Assembly: GCF_003725995.1 (NCBI RefSeq)
Contig: NZ_QIBX01000008.1
Coordinates: forward strand, 45,975-109,974
Source of the DNA: Slackia equolifaciens
GTDB taxonomy: Bacteria > Actinomycetota > Coriobacteriia > Coriobacteriales > Eggerthellaceae
Direction: 5' to 3'
DNA: 64,000 nucleotides
A model generated the notes under the pieces. That model saw only the letters and a list, made by a program, of their open reading frames with translations, searched no databases and had not been told where the DNA came from. Shown in pieces: positions 36,490 to 45,244 of this stretch (within the stretch, counting starts at the first letter, position 1; the number at the start of each line of letters is the position of its first letter). The position numbers were made by a program, and so were the translations under genes.

Positions 36490-37443
36490 TTATGCCGATG
36501 TGTACCAAACGCTGCCGAGGATGTATTCCATGGTGTCGTCGGTCACCGTCCAGCCATCGTCGGTGCGCGCGACGGTAACCAGCAGCGAGTGCGAGCGCGG
36601 GCTCACGCTGTCAAATGACTCGAGATACGCCTGTTTGAGAAATGCTTTGTACGCCTCCTCATCCTGGGCGTCGGTCGCCCCCGATTCCACTGCCTGAGCG
36701 AATTCATTCGCCTGGTCGGCGAGGCTTTTCGACGTCACCTCTACACTCACCCATGCGGTTTGCCCCTGCACGTCAACGTTAGCAGCCGTGCACGAGAAGC
36801 CGGATAGCAGCTGCGTAGCCAGTTCTTCGGGCTGAATTCCCAAGTCGGAGAGCGTATAGCTCACCTCGGTGTTAATCCCCTGGTCGTAATCCTCCATGAA
36901 TTCCGACACGAAGCTCGTGAACGCGCCGCCCTCATCGGAGGCGAGCGCGGAAAAGGCGGCACTGATCTGGTCGGCGGCAACCACGGCCTCCACCGCTGAA
37001 ACGCTTCCCTCAGACGAATCGGCGCTGTCGCCCGATTCGGACGGCTCCTGAGTCGAGGCGCCGTCGGAAGATGCACTCGAATCCGTCGCAGCCATGCCGT
37101 CGGCGGCTTCCTGATCGCCGAACGGGACGTGCGACAAAAGAAGCGTTGCGGCTGCGCCCGCGATAACAAGCACCACGCCCGCCACAGCTATGCCCAACGC
37201 CGCAATCCTGCGACGTCGAGCGGCATGGGCGCGAGCGGCCTGCTGGGCGCGCACGTTAGCGGCCTCCTGCGCAAGATCGCGATAATCGCGCGCAGGGCCC
37301 GGAGGAGCGGGGGGCAAAGGCGCCTCGCTCATGCTGGCGCCCCCGGCACCAAACGCAGGAGCAGCCGCCCCCGCCTCGGCGAGAGAATCCGTCAGCGACT
37401 CGCCGGTCGTGCCGCCGCGTTGCTTGTTTTCCGCATCCGCCAT
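36490..37443 (-). CDS. Single-pass membrane protein with an extracytoplasmic domain (function unknown)
   Basis: This 317-aa protein has a cytoplasmic Ala/Pro-rich N-terminus, one transmembrane segment near residues 80-105 (IAALGIAVAGVVLVIAGAA), then an acidic Ser linker. A helical or beta domain of about 160 residues (AFTSFVSEFMEDYDQGIN...VQGQTAWVSVEVTSKSL...TVTDDTMEYILG) resembles the DUF5105 type of exported lipoprotein domain. Start 37443 is preferred to the TTG at 37458 because it is an ATG with a GGGG run upstream. It lies 23 nt downstream of serS and upstream of two further unknown genes, suggesting one operon. Confidence 0.65.
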   Translation of the reverse strand: MADAENKQRGGTTGESLTDSLAEAGAAAPAFGAGGASMSEAPLPPAPPGPARDYRDLAQEAANVRAQQAARAHAARRRRIAALGIAVAGVVLVIAGAAATLLLSHVPFGDQEAADGMAATDSSASSDGASTQEPSESGDSADSSEGSVSAVEAVVAADQISAAFSALASDEGGAFTSFVSEFMEDYDQGINTEVSYTLSDLGIQPEELATQLLSGFSCTAANVDVQGQTAWVSVEVTSKSLADQANEFAQAVESGATDAQDEEAYKAFLKQAYLESFDSVSPRSHSLLVTVARTDDGWTVTDDTMEYILGSVWYTSA

Positions 37444-37466
37444 CTCAGCGCCCCGCAAGCAATACG

Positions 37467-38756
37467 TTATTCAGGCTTGATGTATTCCATGCCGCCCATG
37501 TAGGGACGCAGCACCTCGGGCACCTTGATAGATCCGTCGGCCTGCTGGTAGTTCTCCATTACGGCAGCCATGGTGCGGCCCGTGGGAAGGCCGCTTCCGT
37601 TGAGCGTGTGCACGTAACGAGAGCCCTTGAAGTTGGCGGGGTCACGGTACTTGATGTTGGCGCGACGCGCCTGGAAATCACCGCAGTTGGAGCAGCTGGA
37701 AATCTCCTTATAGCCGTTGTAGCTGGGCAGCCACACCTCGATGTCATAGGTCTGACGGGCAGAAAAGCCCAGGTCGCCCGTGCACAGGCTGATGACGCGG
37801 TACGGAAGCCCCAGCTGCTGCAGGATGTATTCGGCCTCGGCGGTCATGCTCTCGAGCTCGTCGTCGGACTCCTCCGGCTTGGCGAACTTGACCATTTCCA
37901 CCTTGGTGAACTGATGCTGGCGAATGATGCCGCGCGTATCACGGCCGGCGCTGCCCGCCTCTTCGCGGAAGCACGGCGTGCCCGCGGTGTATCGCAGGGG
38001 CAGCTGGGAGGCATCCAGGATTTCGCCCGCATGCAGGTTGGTGAGCGCCACCTCTGCCGTGGGAATGAGGAACTGGTCCACGCCGGTGTGGTAGGCGTCG
38101 TCTTCGAACTTGGGCAGCTGGCCCGTACCGTACATGATCTCGCGGTTCACAATCACGGGCGGGATGAACTCCTTGAATCCGCGCGAGATATGCGTATTCA
38201 GGAAGAAGTTCTGCAGCGCGCGGTCGAGCATGGCGCCGGCTCCGGCGAGCACCGTGAAGCGTGCGCCGGCGAGCTTTGCTCCGCGATCGAAATCAAGGAT
38301 GCCCAGGTCGGTGCCAAGATCCCAATGCGGCTTGGCCTCAAAGCCCTCGGCGGCAAAATCGCGCGGGGTGCCCCAACGGCGACGCTCGGGATTCTCGGAT
38401 TCATCCTTGCCCACGGGCGTAGCCTCGCAGGGGATGTTGGGAATACGCGCCATGAAGTCATCCAGCTGCGCCTCGAGCCCGCTGCGGCGAGCCGCCAATC
38501 CCTCGATCTGCTCGTTCACCTTGCGGACGGCTTCCTTAGCGGCCTCCGCCTCATCGCGCTTGCCGTCGCGCATGAGCGCGCCGATGTTCTTGGATTCGGC
38601 ATTGCGGGTTGCCTGCAGCTCTTCAACCTGCGTGATCACAGAGCGGCGCTCCTCGTCGAGCGTGAAGAACTTCTCGCGGTCCCACGAGGTCTGACGATTC
38701 GCCATGGCGGCGTCAATGGCATCAGGATTCTCGCGCACAAAGCGAATATCCAGCAT
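37467..38756 (-). CDS. serS: Seryl-tRNA synthetase
   Basis: This class II synthetase (429 aa) charges tRNA-Ser. An N-terminal coiled-coil tRNA-binding arm (residues about 30-100) precedes the catalytic domain, with motif 2 [20 protein letters not shown] and motif 3 in [15 protein letters not shown]...VLRPYMGG. It leads a minus-strand cluster with three short downstream genes of unknown function. A candidate -10 (TATACT, complement of 38801-38806) lies upstream. Confidence 0.96.
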   Translation of the reverse strand: MLDIRFVRENPDAIDAAMANRQTSWDREKFFTLDEERRSVITQVEELQATRNAESKNIGALMRDGKRDEAEAAKEAVRKVNEQIEGLAARRSGLEAQLDDFMARIPNIPCEATPVGKDESENPERRRWGTPRDFAAEGFEAKPHWDLGTDLGILDFDRGAKLAGARFTVLAGAGAMLDRALQNFFLNTHISRGFKEFIPPVIVNREIMYGTGQLPKFEDDAYHTGVDQFLIPTAEVALTNLHAGEILDASQLPLRYTAGTPCFREEAGSAGRDTRGIIRQHQFTKVEMVKFAKPEESDDELESMTAEAEYILQQLGLPYRVISLCTGDLGFSARQTYDIEVWLPSYNGYKEISSCSNCGDFQARRANIKYRDPANFKGSRYVHTLNGSGLPTGRTMAAVMENYQQADGSIKVPEVLRPYMGGMEYIKPE

Positions 38757-39062
38757 GGGGTCTCCTTAGGGATTGTTATCGTGCATTGTCGTATCCGCTC
38801 AGTATACCCCAGCATCGCACACGAATCGCAAAGCGCCCGCAAACGAACAGACTCGCAGCGGAGCGCCAGTTAGCCCCGCCGCGCTTCACCTCGCCTCAAG
38901 CTCTCCATTGCTCAATCAAGCTCACCAATACGCCGACAGCAATATAGGCGGATGTCACGTACTCGCATTCGCCCGAATTCCAGCCCTGCGCGCCATCTAG
39001 CCTCCGAGAAACATCATTCATGGTATTATAATGGCTTTATTATCTCTCAAAAGGAGGATAGT
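38757..39062. other. Divergent promoter region between serS and the toxin-antitoxin pair
   Basis: About 305 non-coding bases. The left end should carry the serS promoter (TATACT on the minus strand at 38801-38806). The right end carries TATAAT and a small palindrome for the antitoxin gene (separate entry). Nothing else was identified between. Confidence 0.5.
39027..39043 (+). promoter_or_regulatory. -10 box with overlapping palindrome before the antitoxin gene
   Basis: TATAAT at 39027-39032 overlaps the dyad ATAAT-GGCTTT-ATTAT (39028-39043). This suits autorepression by the antitoxin complex, as is usual for Phd/YefM systems. A ribosome site AAAAGGAGG follows. Confidence 0.6.
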
Positions 39063-39365
39063 ATGACCATCATCCCCATTAAAGAGCTCAAAGACACCGC
39101 CGCCATTGCCCAGAAGTGCCGCGAACTGGACGAGCCTATCCATATCACCAAAAACGGATACGGCGAGATGGTGATTATGAGCACCAAAACGTTCGAACGC
39201 TACGAATCGGCTCTTCAGCAATTGATGCAGCAGGCGCTCATTCGCCAGCAGGACCTGCAGGAGACCGTCGCAGCCGTGAAAGAGGGGCTTGCCGATGTCG
39301 CGGAAGGACGTACGGTGGATGCCCGCGACGCAATTGCTCGCATAAGGCAGAGCCATGGACTATAG
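39063..39365 (+). CDS. Phd/YefM-family antitoxin
   Basis: This 100-aa antitoxin of the prevent-host-death type has an N-terminal fold TIIPIKELKDTAAIAQKCREL, then EPIHITKNGYGEMVIMSTKTFERY, characteristic of Phd/YefM DNA-binding dimers. The C-terminal helical region should wrap the toxin. The start has AAAGGAGG 5-12 nt upstream. It overlaps the toxin gene by 11 nt. Confidence 0.88.
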   Translation: MTIIPIKELKDTAAIAQKCRELDEPIHITKNGYGEMVIMSTKTFERYESALQQLMQQALIRQQDLQETVAAVKEGLADVAEGRTVDARDAIARIRQSHGL

Positions 39366-39690
39366 CGTACGCTTCACCAACAGATTCGTCGCCGATTTAA
39401 CATCCGTCGTCTCCTATCTCAAAGACCAACTTCACGCCCCGCAAGCAGCAAGTGCGGTGTTGGATGAGCTGGAGAACACGGTGGAAATACTCGAGCAAAC
39501 CCCCAGCATCTTCCCTATCGATTGGGACGTCTCCGACATGCTGGGCGTGGCCGTGCAAAAAGCGCCCATCCGCGCCTATAGGGCACTGTACTCCGTCAAC
39601 GAGGACGAGGGCATCGTGCACCTTCTTACCCTCCGACATTCAGCCCAGGACATATCAACGCTCGCGGTTGATGACGAGTTGCTTCTCTAA
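39355..39690 (+). CDS. RelE/ParE-superfamily toxin
   Basis: This 111-aa protein of the RelE/ParE fold begins YSVRFTNRFVADLTSVVSYL and has the mid and C-terminal blocks PIRAYRALYSVNEDEGIVHLL and LRHSAQDIS. RelE members cut mRNA on the ribosome and ParE members poison gyrase. The sequence does not decide between them. It starts within the end of the antitoxin gene, giving one translationally coupled pair. Confidence 0.82.
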   Translation: MDYSVRFTNRFVADLTSVVSYLKDQLHAPQAASAVLDELENTVEILEQTPSIFPIDWDVSDMLGVAVQKAPIRAYRALYSVNEDEGIVHLLTLRHSAQDISTLAVDDELLL

Positions 39691-39719
39691 TCAGACAAAG
39701 CGCCGGGGCTCGCGCACCC

Positions 39720-40805
39720 CTATGCCCCAACGACACCCCTGCGATGCTCGCCGCGCTCGAGCTTGGGCCCCACGCGGTTGAACGCCTCCAAAAGCGCCGG
39801 GTTGAACGTGCCGCATTTGCCCTCGTTGATCATGTCCATTGCCACTTCGTGCGAAAACGCCGGCTTATATACACGCGCGTTCGTCAGCGCGTCGTACACG
39901 TCGGCAAGCGACACAACCTGCGCGGCGACGGAGATCTCGTCGCCCACCAGCCCATCGGGGTAGCCGCGCCCGTCCCAGCGCTCATGATGGTGGCGACAGA
40001 TGTCCTGCGCGAAGGAATAGATGCTCTCCACCTCGGCGGCGTGCGGCATCAGGGCGAGCATCTCCGACCCGCGCACGGTGTGGAGCTTCATGATCTCGAA
40101 CTCCTCAGGCGTGAGCTTGCCCGGCTTCTGGAGAATCGCATCGGGAATGGCGATCTTGCCCACATCATGCAGGATGGAGGCGGTCGCGATGAGCGCCACC
40201 TGCTCGTCAGTCAGCGTGCCGCGCATCTCGGGCGCCGCCAAAAGCAACGCGGTGATGTCGCGGATGCGCAAGACGTGTTCGCCGCTTTCGCCGTCGCGAA
40301 ACTCGATCGCCATTGCAAGCGTCTCGATCATGGCGGAATTCACGCGGTTGAGCTCGGCGAGCTGACGCGCGATTTCCTCCTGCTGCTCGGCCACGGTCAT
40401 GGCGAGCCATTCGGTTTTGCGGAACAAATCGATTGCGTTGTTCACGCGGCGACGCAGGAAGTAAGGGCTGAACGGCTTGTTGATCACGTCCACGGCGCCC
40501 ATATCGTAGCCGCGCTTGAGAGTGTCACTTGCCGTTTCGGCCGTGATGAGAAAAAACGGGATGCGCTCGGTGTAGCGCTGTTCCGCAGCCCAGCGCAGCA
40601 CCTCGATGCCATCGAGGTCCGGCATCACGATGTCGAGGAGAACCGCCGCCAGGCGAGGCGCGTGTGCTTCGATGAGCTCCTTCGCCTGGATGCCGCCCTC
40701 CGCTTCGACGATCTCGAACTCGCGCCTGAACACCTCGGTGAGGATCGCGCGGTTCATCTCCACATCATCGACCACCAAGATGGTGTCGCGTCGCTTCAGC
40801 TCCAT
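39720..40805 (-). CDS. Response regulator with HD-GYP output domain
   Basis: This 361-aa protein has an N-terminal receiver domain (acidic pair Asp13/Asp14, phospho-acceptor Asp58 in LLDIVMPD, Lys110) and a helical linker. A C-terminal HD-GYP domain carries HDVGKIAIPD at 213 onward and HHHERWDGRGYPDG at 272 onward. HD-GYP proteins usually hydrolyse c-di-GMP. No cognate kinase is adjacent; an orphan Hpt protein lies about 3.3 kb away. Start 40805 follows AAGGAGG and overlaps the stop of an upstream short frame as TGATG. Confidence 0.92.
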   Translation of the reverse strand: MELKRRDTILVVDDVEMNRAILTEVFRREFEIVEAEGGIQAKELIEAHAPRLAAVLLDIVMPDLDGIEVLRWAAEQRYTERIPFFLITAETASDTLKRGYDMGAVDVINKPFSPYFLRRRVNNAIDLFRKTEWLAMTVAEQQEEIARQLAELNRVNSAMIETLAMAIEFRDGESGEHVLRIRDITALLLAAPEMRGTLTDEQVALIATASILHDVGKIAIPDAILQKPGKLTPEEFEIMKLHTVRGSEMLALMPHAAEVESIYSFAQDICRHHHERWDGRGYPDGLVGDEISVAAQVVSLADVYDALTNARVYKPAFSHEVAMDMINEGKCGTFNPALLEAFNRVGPKLERGEHRRGVVGA

Positions 40806-40984
40806 CACGCATCCTCCTTGTTCCTTCGCGCCGCGGCTGCCGCCCCGCAAGCGGTCTTGGCCAACTGTCTCCACATGCCGCTCAAAGCCGGCCTGGGCAA
40901 CCGCTCCGCATGCTGCTTCAGGGCGGTCTCGAAGCGCTTGGCATCGGCCTCAAACCCTAGGCTTCGAGTATACGCCGCCCGCAT
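40805..40984 (-). CDS. Possible short or truncated gene upstream of the HD-GYP regulator
   Basis: This frame ends in TGA overlapping the next ATG, a classic coupled junction. From ATG 40984 it gives about 59 residues (MRAAYTRSLGFEADAKRFET...) with a basic end. There is no ribosome site at that ATG, and the frame continues upstream through a 27-bp repeat tract. It may be the C-terminal remnant of a larger gene. The sequence was not assigned to a family. Confidence 0.3.
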   Translation of the reverse strand: MRAAYTRSLGFEADAKRFETALKQHAERLPRPALSGMWRQLAKTACGAAAAARRNKEDA

Positions 40985-41445
40985 GTACACGGGCACGGAG
41001 CAATTGGGTGGGTGCTTCGTATTTCCAGAACACGTGTCGACTATGCCCCGCATCGCACTCGCTCCGCACGCCCTGCAAACACGCGGCACTCCCCCACGCC
41101 CACCAAACGCATCGCCCTCCCTGCACCTCGCTAACGCACCACGCTCCTTGCACCTCGCAAACGCGTCGCTCTCCCTGCATCTCGCAAACGCACCGCGTAC
41201 CCCACAACGCCGCATTACGAACCGTGCCGCAAATTTTGGACAAGTTTGCAGGTTAGCCGGGCGCTGGCATATCACTAAAAAGTAACCTGAGGTTTTTACC
41301 TGAGGAAATACCGCACTGCCGCGACATGGAAGAGGCCGAGCGACCCCGCGCGACCCGAACCTCATTCCAATCCGACGAAAATGCCGAAATATCCCCGGCT
41401 ATCCTGAATATTTGTCCAAAAATCAAAGGCTCGCGCGCAAAGCGC
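40985..41445. other. Gene-poor region with a 27-bp tandem repeat
   Basis: About 460 bases between the HD-GYP regulator's upstream short frame and the MFS stop. They hold three 27-bp repeats (separate entry) and no supported gene. Confidence 0.45.
41117..41197. repeat. Three 27-bp tandem repeats
   Basis: Units start at 41117, 41144 and 41171, each beginning CTCC(C/T)TGCA(C/T)CTCGC. The minus-strand frame reads these as 9-residue repeats (for example GALARCREG). A partial unit precedes the first full one. They are either minisatellite-like DNA or part of a degraded coding frame. Confidence 0.6.
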
Positions 41446-42939
41446 CTAAAGCTCGCGCATCGAGCTCGAAAGCAGCGCATACAGGGTGAACGCCGCCCAC
41501 AGCCCTGCGAGCACGATGGCCGCCAGGCCCACGCCGAGCCACGCGACCAGAACCGACGCGATGAACACCGCCACGGGCGCCACCACCAACATGAGCGCGT
41601 TCTGCGTGCCCAGCGTTGCACCGCGCACCTCGTCGGGAATTAGATCGAATACTTTGAAATTGAGCAACGCCGACAAAGGCCCCGAAGCAAACCCCAGGAG
41701 CGCCGCGCCCGCTAGGAGCACCGGATAGCTCGGCAGCGTCGCCATGATCGCGATACCCGCCATCATGCCCACAAGCGAGAGCGAATACCATGTGCGGTTG
41801 GAAAGCTTGGAAGCGAGCTTCGCATAGATGAGCGAAGCCGCCAGCACGCCCGCCGACATGACGGTAAGCACGTACCCCAGCAGGTCGGCCCTATCTCCGA
41901 GCGTAAAATGCACCGGCAGAATCAAACCCTGATAGCCGCCGATTACCATGAGCACGCACATCGAAAGCAGCACGGACATGCGAATGACGGGGCTCCCTGC
42001 GAACAGCGTGCGCAGGCCGTCTTTCGTCGACCGCAGTGCCATGCGCACGCACATCGAAAGCAGCACGGACATGCGAATGACGGGGCTCCCTGCGAACAGC
42101 GTGCGCAGGCCGTCTTTCGTCGACCGCAGTGCCATGCGCACCGGATGAGGCTCGCGATTCTCGCGCGACGGCACCTTGCCCACCCCGCGCGGCACGGTAA
42201 GCGTGATGAACGCCGCGGCGGCAGAGGTGCAGGCGGTGATGACAAGCGCGTTGGTCGCGCCCGCAAGCCCCATGCACAGCGCCGCTACGGCAGGCCCCAC
42301 GATGGTCATCAGACTCTCAACGGACTGCTGCAGCCCCACGAACCGCTGCATGCTCACGCCGTCACGCTCGCACACCGCGGGAAGAAGGGAGTCTCGCGCC
42401 GTCATTCCGGGCACATCGCCCACGGCCCCCAGCAGGCCAAATAGCACGAACCACCCGAAATTAAGACCTACCGTGGCGTCAATGACGGGAAGCATGGCCA
42501 CCGAGGCGGCGGATATGAGATCCGATACGACAGACACATCGCACCTGTTCAGACGATCGACCAATGCGCCTCCCGCAACGCCCGCCAGCGCCTGCGGAAT
42601 CATGGTGATCAGCGCGAGCGCGCCGGCAGCAAGCGGATCGCCCGTGGTGGCCAGCAGCACGAGCGGCAGGATCACGCCTGCAACGGAATTGCCCAAGAGC
42701 GACAGTGCGCTCGAGACGAGAAACCGCAGCGACACCGGCCCCGCCATGGGCCCCTCGCCCATATCGCTCAGACCGTTCATGCCCGCCGCACCGTCCGCAT
42801 TGCTCGCCGCACCGTCCGCATTGCCCGCCGCACCGTTCGCATCGCCCATCGCACCGTCCGCATTGCTCGCCGCGCCGTCGGCGTTGCTCATCGCGCCGTC
42901 CGCGTCACCGCAAAGATTGCTGCCGTTTTTCGCATTCAT
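41446..42939 (-). CDS. MFS transporter with internal 31-residue duplication
   Basis: This major facilitator permease has an N-terminal low-complexity head (about 1-55, NADGAA-type repeats) before the first membrane segment near residue 70. Motifs such as GGALVDRLNRCDV fit an MFS loop. Residues 268-298 are repeated exactly at 299-329 (RMALRSTKDGL...LLSMCV), adding an extra loop plus part of a helix. This would disturb an even-helix topology and may impair function. The 497 aa exceeds an ordinary MFS of about 410 aa because of the head and the duplication. It lies 43 nt downstream of a MerR gene and is probably controlled by it. Confidence 0.8.
   Translation of the reverse strand: MNAKNGSNLCGDADGAMSNADGAASNADGAMGDANGAAGNADGAASNADGAAGMNGLSDMGEGPMAGPVSLRFLVSSALSLLGNSVAGVILPLVLLATTGDPLAAGALALITMIPQALAGVAGGALVDRLNRCDVSVVSDLISAASVAMLPVIDATVGLNFGWFVLFGLLGAVGDVPGMTARDSLLPAVCERDGVSMQRFVGLQQSVESLMTIVGPAVAALCMGLAGATNALVITACTSAAAAFITLTVPRGVGKVPSRENREPHPVRMALRSTKDGLRTLFAGSPVIRMSVLLSMCVRMALRSTKDGLRTLFAGSPVIRMSVLLSMCVLMVIGGYQGLILPVHFTLGDRADLLGYVLTVMSAGVLAASLIYAKLASKLSNRTWYSLSLVGMMAGIAIMATLPSYPVLLAGAALLGFASGPLSALLNFKVFDLIPDEVRGATLGTQNALMLVVAPVAVFIASVLVAWLGVGLAAIVLAGLWAAFTLYALLSSSMREL
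41952..42137. repeat. Perfect 93-bp tandem duplication inside the MFS gene
   Basis: 41952-42044 and 42045-42137 are identical 93-bp units, in frame (31 codons). No substitution separates them, implying a very recent event or an assembly artefact. Confidence 0.9.
42788..42911. repeat. 21-bp tandem repeats encoding the MFS N-terminal head
   Basis: Six units of about 21 bp (first GCACCGTCCGCATTGCTCGC) start at 42788 and are slightly diverged. They encode 7-residue blocks such as SNADGAA. The 21-bp period preserves frame. Confidence 0.75.
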
Positions 42940-42982
42940 TATTGACCCTTTCTCTCTTGAAGGGCCATTGAAAACTATGACG

Positions 42983-43828
42983 TTACGTCTGGGTCAAGAA
43001 CGTCCCATCGAAATCGATTTCTTCCGATATCCTCTTGAGAATGGCCGCGGTCACGCGCTTCTGGGCGTCGTTGTATATTTCGCTTTCGTACAGGCCGATA
43101 ATCCATTGCAGCTGCTCGAACTCGCCATCTTCCTCGTCCATGCTGCCGTAGCGTTCCAGGTAGTCACGAAGCACGGGCGCGAAAAACTCGGCAGCACGAC
43201 GCGTCAGGCTCTCGCACTCCTCATCAGACGCATCCGCCGGCAGCGTCATCATCTCATTGCTCAAAGCAACATATTCGTCCATGCCGCCCTCGCGCTCAAT
43301 GAACTCATCGAGACGAATGATGCCGTCTATGACCTTCTCGCCTTCTTTGTGGCCGCTCACCAAAAGAATCTGCTCCAGTTCGAGAGCAGAAAGAACGCTG
43401 CTCGCTCCGTATTTATGCAGAAGCGCCATGTGCGCGACGATGGCAGGCGACGCCTCTAACACAGGAGCCGCCTCAGAAAGCTCCTGCTTGAGCTGGTCTA
43501 TGACCCGACGCTTTTCCCTTAAGAGCTCGATTTGCTCCGCAAGCTCGATATCGAGCTGGTCAAGCGCCGCATAGGCATCGATGGGTTGCAAGGATCCTGC
43601 CGCCTCGATTCCGCCCTGCTCGCGGTTCAGCATGGCGCCCACTTGCCCAAGCGAGAATCCCAGCGAAGCAAGACGTTTGATGCGCAGCACGCGCGCCACG
43701 TCTACAGCGCCGTATTCGCGATATCCGTTGGCAGATCGCTGCGGCTCGGGAAGGATACCCAACTGATGGTAATGCCTCAGCGTGCGCACCGTTACGCCCG
43801 CGAATTCGGCCACTTCCTTGCTGCGCAC
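42983..43828 (-). CDS. MerR-family regulator
   Basis: This 281-aa regulator has an N-terminal MerR winged helix (VRSKEVAEFAGVTVRTLRHYHQ...GYREYG), a coiled-coil dimerisation region and a C-terminal alpha-helical domain like the TipA-type effector module. The start is GTG 43828 with GAGGGGGAG upstream; longer frames have no support. It is followed at 43 nt by the MFS transporter and probably activates it in response to a ligand. Confidence 0.85.
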   Translation of the reverse strand: MRSKEVAEFAGVTVRTLRHYHQLGILPEPQRSANGYREYGAVDVARVLRIKRLASLGFSLGQVGAMLNREQGGIEAAGSLQPIDAYAALDQLDIELAEQIELLREKRRVIDQLKQELSEAAPVLEASPAIVAHMALLHKYGASSVLSALELEQILLVSGHKEGEKVIDGIIRLDEFIEREGGMDEYVALSNEMMTLPADASDEECESLTRRAAEFFAPVLRDYLERYGSMDEEDGEFEQLQWIIGLYESEIYNDAQKRVTAAILKRISEEIDFDGTFLTQT

Positions 43829-44112
43829 GACTCCCCCTCGTCCGTTATGGGCGCAAGTCCCACGATGCCCCTGCGTCCAAATGCAATCCAACCCAAGAAA
43901 AAACAAGCCAGGCCGTCGCCCCACAGCGCGCTGACGGGCAAAAGCGAGATATCCGCAAACCGAAACACCCCGCAACCCAGCGAGCCCCATTGGACGCATT
44001 ATCGAGGGCCCAGATATCGCTCGAATCTCCGGCGCAGACCCGCAGGCATCGACGCTTGCCTAACGCGAGAGCGAAGCCCGGTCGCAGCGGTCGCAGCGAT
44101 GGAGCAAGGCTC

Positions 44113-44460
44113 CTATAAGGCCCGCAGAACCTCCATAGCCTGATCGTATGCCGATTTCAGCGGCGGGAAGACGGTACGCGCCACTTCGACATCGCCCGCA
44201 CGCAAGCTTTCCACCACGGGACCCGTCGCTCGCGCCACATCCGTAAGCTCCAATGTTGCCGATGTGCCTTTAAGCGTATGCGCAGCCTCGAATGCCGACT
44301 TCGCATCGCCTGCGTCCATGGCGGCAACGAGCTTGCCGTAGCTCTCGTCGTTCACGAACTTTCCGAGGAACCGCACATACATGGCCTCACTGCCCATGAA
44401 GCGCTCCACCGCCGCATCGTAATCGGCGACCCCCGCAAGGGCCTCTTTGATGTTCGCCAT
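44113..44460 (-). CDS. Histidine phosphotransfer (Hpt) domain protein
   Basis: This 115-aa single-domain phosphorelay protein has the Hpt motif AFEAAHTLKGTSATLEL, with the phospho-accepting His61. It is four-helix-bundle sized. No hybrid kinase is adjacent; the HD-GYP response regulator is about 3.3 kb away. Start 44460 follows AAAGGGATTGCC. Confidence 0.9.
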   Translation of the reverse strand: MANIKEALAGVADYDAAVERFMGSEAMYVRFLGKFVNDESYGKLVAAMDAGDAKSAFEAAHTLKGTSATLELTDVARATGPVVESLRAGDVEVARTVFPPLKSAYDQAMEVLRAL

Positions 44461-44820
44461 GGCAATCCCTTTCCTTTCGGTTGGCGATGAATGACGAGCG
44501 TGGTGTTCGATGGCGCGCTCTTGGTTTGCGCGCACCTAACGGCGCCGCTTGCCTCATGATACGACACGACGACGCGCTACCACGAGCAAAATGCCCGCAA
44601 AGCACCCACCCGTACCGATAAGCCGACGCCGGGCACAAGCGTCCAATGCTGCACCACACCCCGAAGTCCAGGCCAGCACGGCCACGCCAACTGTGCGCCA
44701 CTCGTGTAAGAAGGGCGCGCGTCTTGCCATGAAGCCCAGCTCCCTCTAAAATGCTTGCGGAATACACAAGGGTCGGCCGCTGCGCGCAGCCGGGCGTGCC
44801 CGACCGTAGAAAGAGGCCTC
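44461..44820. other. Intergenic region before the small membrane protein gene
   Basis: About 360 bases with no supported gene between the divergent Hpt and small membrane protein genes. No clear promoter pair was assigned. Confidence 0.35.
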
Positions 44821-45018
44821 ATGGATTTCAATGCTATCTACCATTTCCTATTTGAAAGCTTCGCGGGCATCGGCGTGCTTGTGCTCGCTATCCTTCTGAT
44901 TTCGATCCTCGCATGCGTCATCATGGAGTGGAAGACCCGCCGCACCTTTAAAGACCGCGGCCCCGCCGAGGACGACGACGATTTCATGTTCTTCGACGAC
45001 GATGAGGACGATAAATAA
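44821..45018 (+). CDS. Small single-pass membrane protein with acidic tail
   Basis: This 65-aa protein has one long hydrophobic segment (about residues 17-37: IGVLVLAILLISILACVIM), a basic juxtamembrane stretch (EWKTRRTFKDR) and an Asp/Glu-rich tail (EDDDDFMFFDDDEDDK). GAAAGAGG lies upstream of the ATG and a strong terminator follows, so it is a self-contained gene. Its function is unknown. Confidence 0.65.
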   Translation: MDFNAIYHFLFESFAGIGVLVLAILLISILACVIMEWKTRRTFKDRGPAEDDDDFMFFDDDEDDK

Positions 45019-45055
45019 CCCGCGCCGTTGACGCGTGCAGTCTTGCGATACGATG

Positions 45056-45089
45056 AAGGCCGTCGGCTGCGAAGCCGGCGGCCTTTCTT
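45056..45089 (+). terminator. Rho-independent terminator after the small membrane protein gene
   Basis: A 13-bp stem (AAGGCCGTCGGCT / AGCCGGCGGCCTT, one G-U pair) with loop GCGA is followed by TCTTG, 38 nt past the stop codon. Confidence 0.75.
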
Positions 45090-45244
45090 GTGCCAGGAAG
45101 CCCATTCGCGTGCCCAACGCCTCCGCTTTCGCACAGCACCCTGCGTTCCCTCATGCCCCGGATTGCAGCGGGTCGCGCCCCAAGCTGCAACCCGCTCCTT
45201 TCGGGCCCGGTCTCCAGCCCCTCGTCGGCCGCCCGCCCAGGTCC

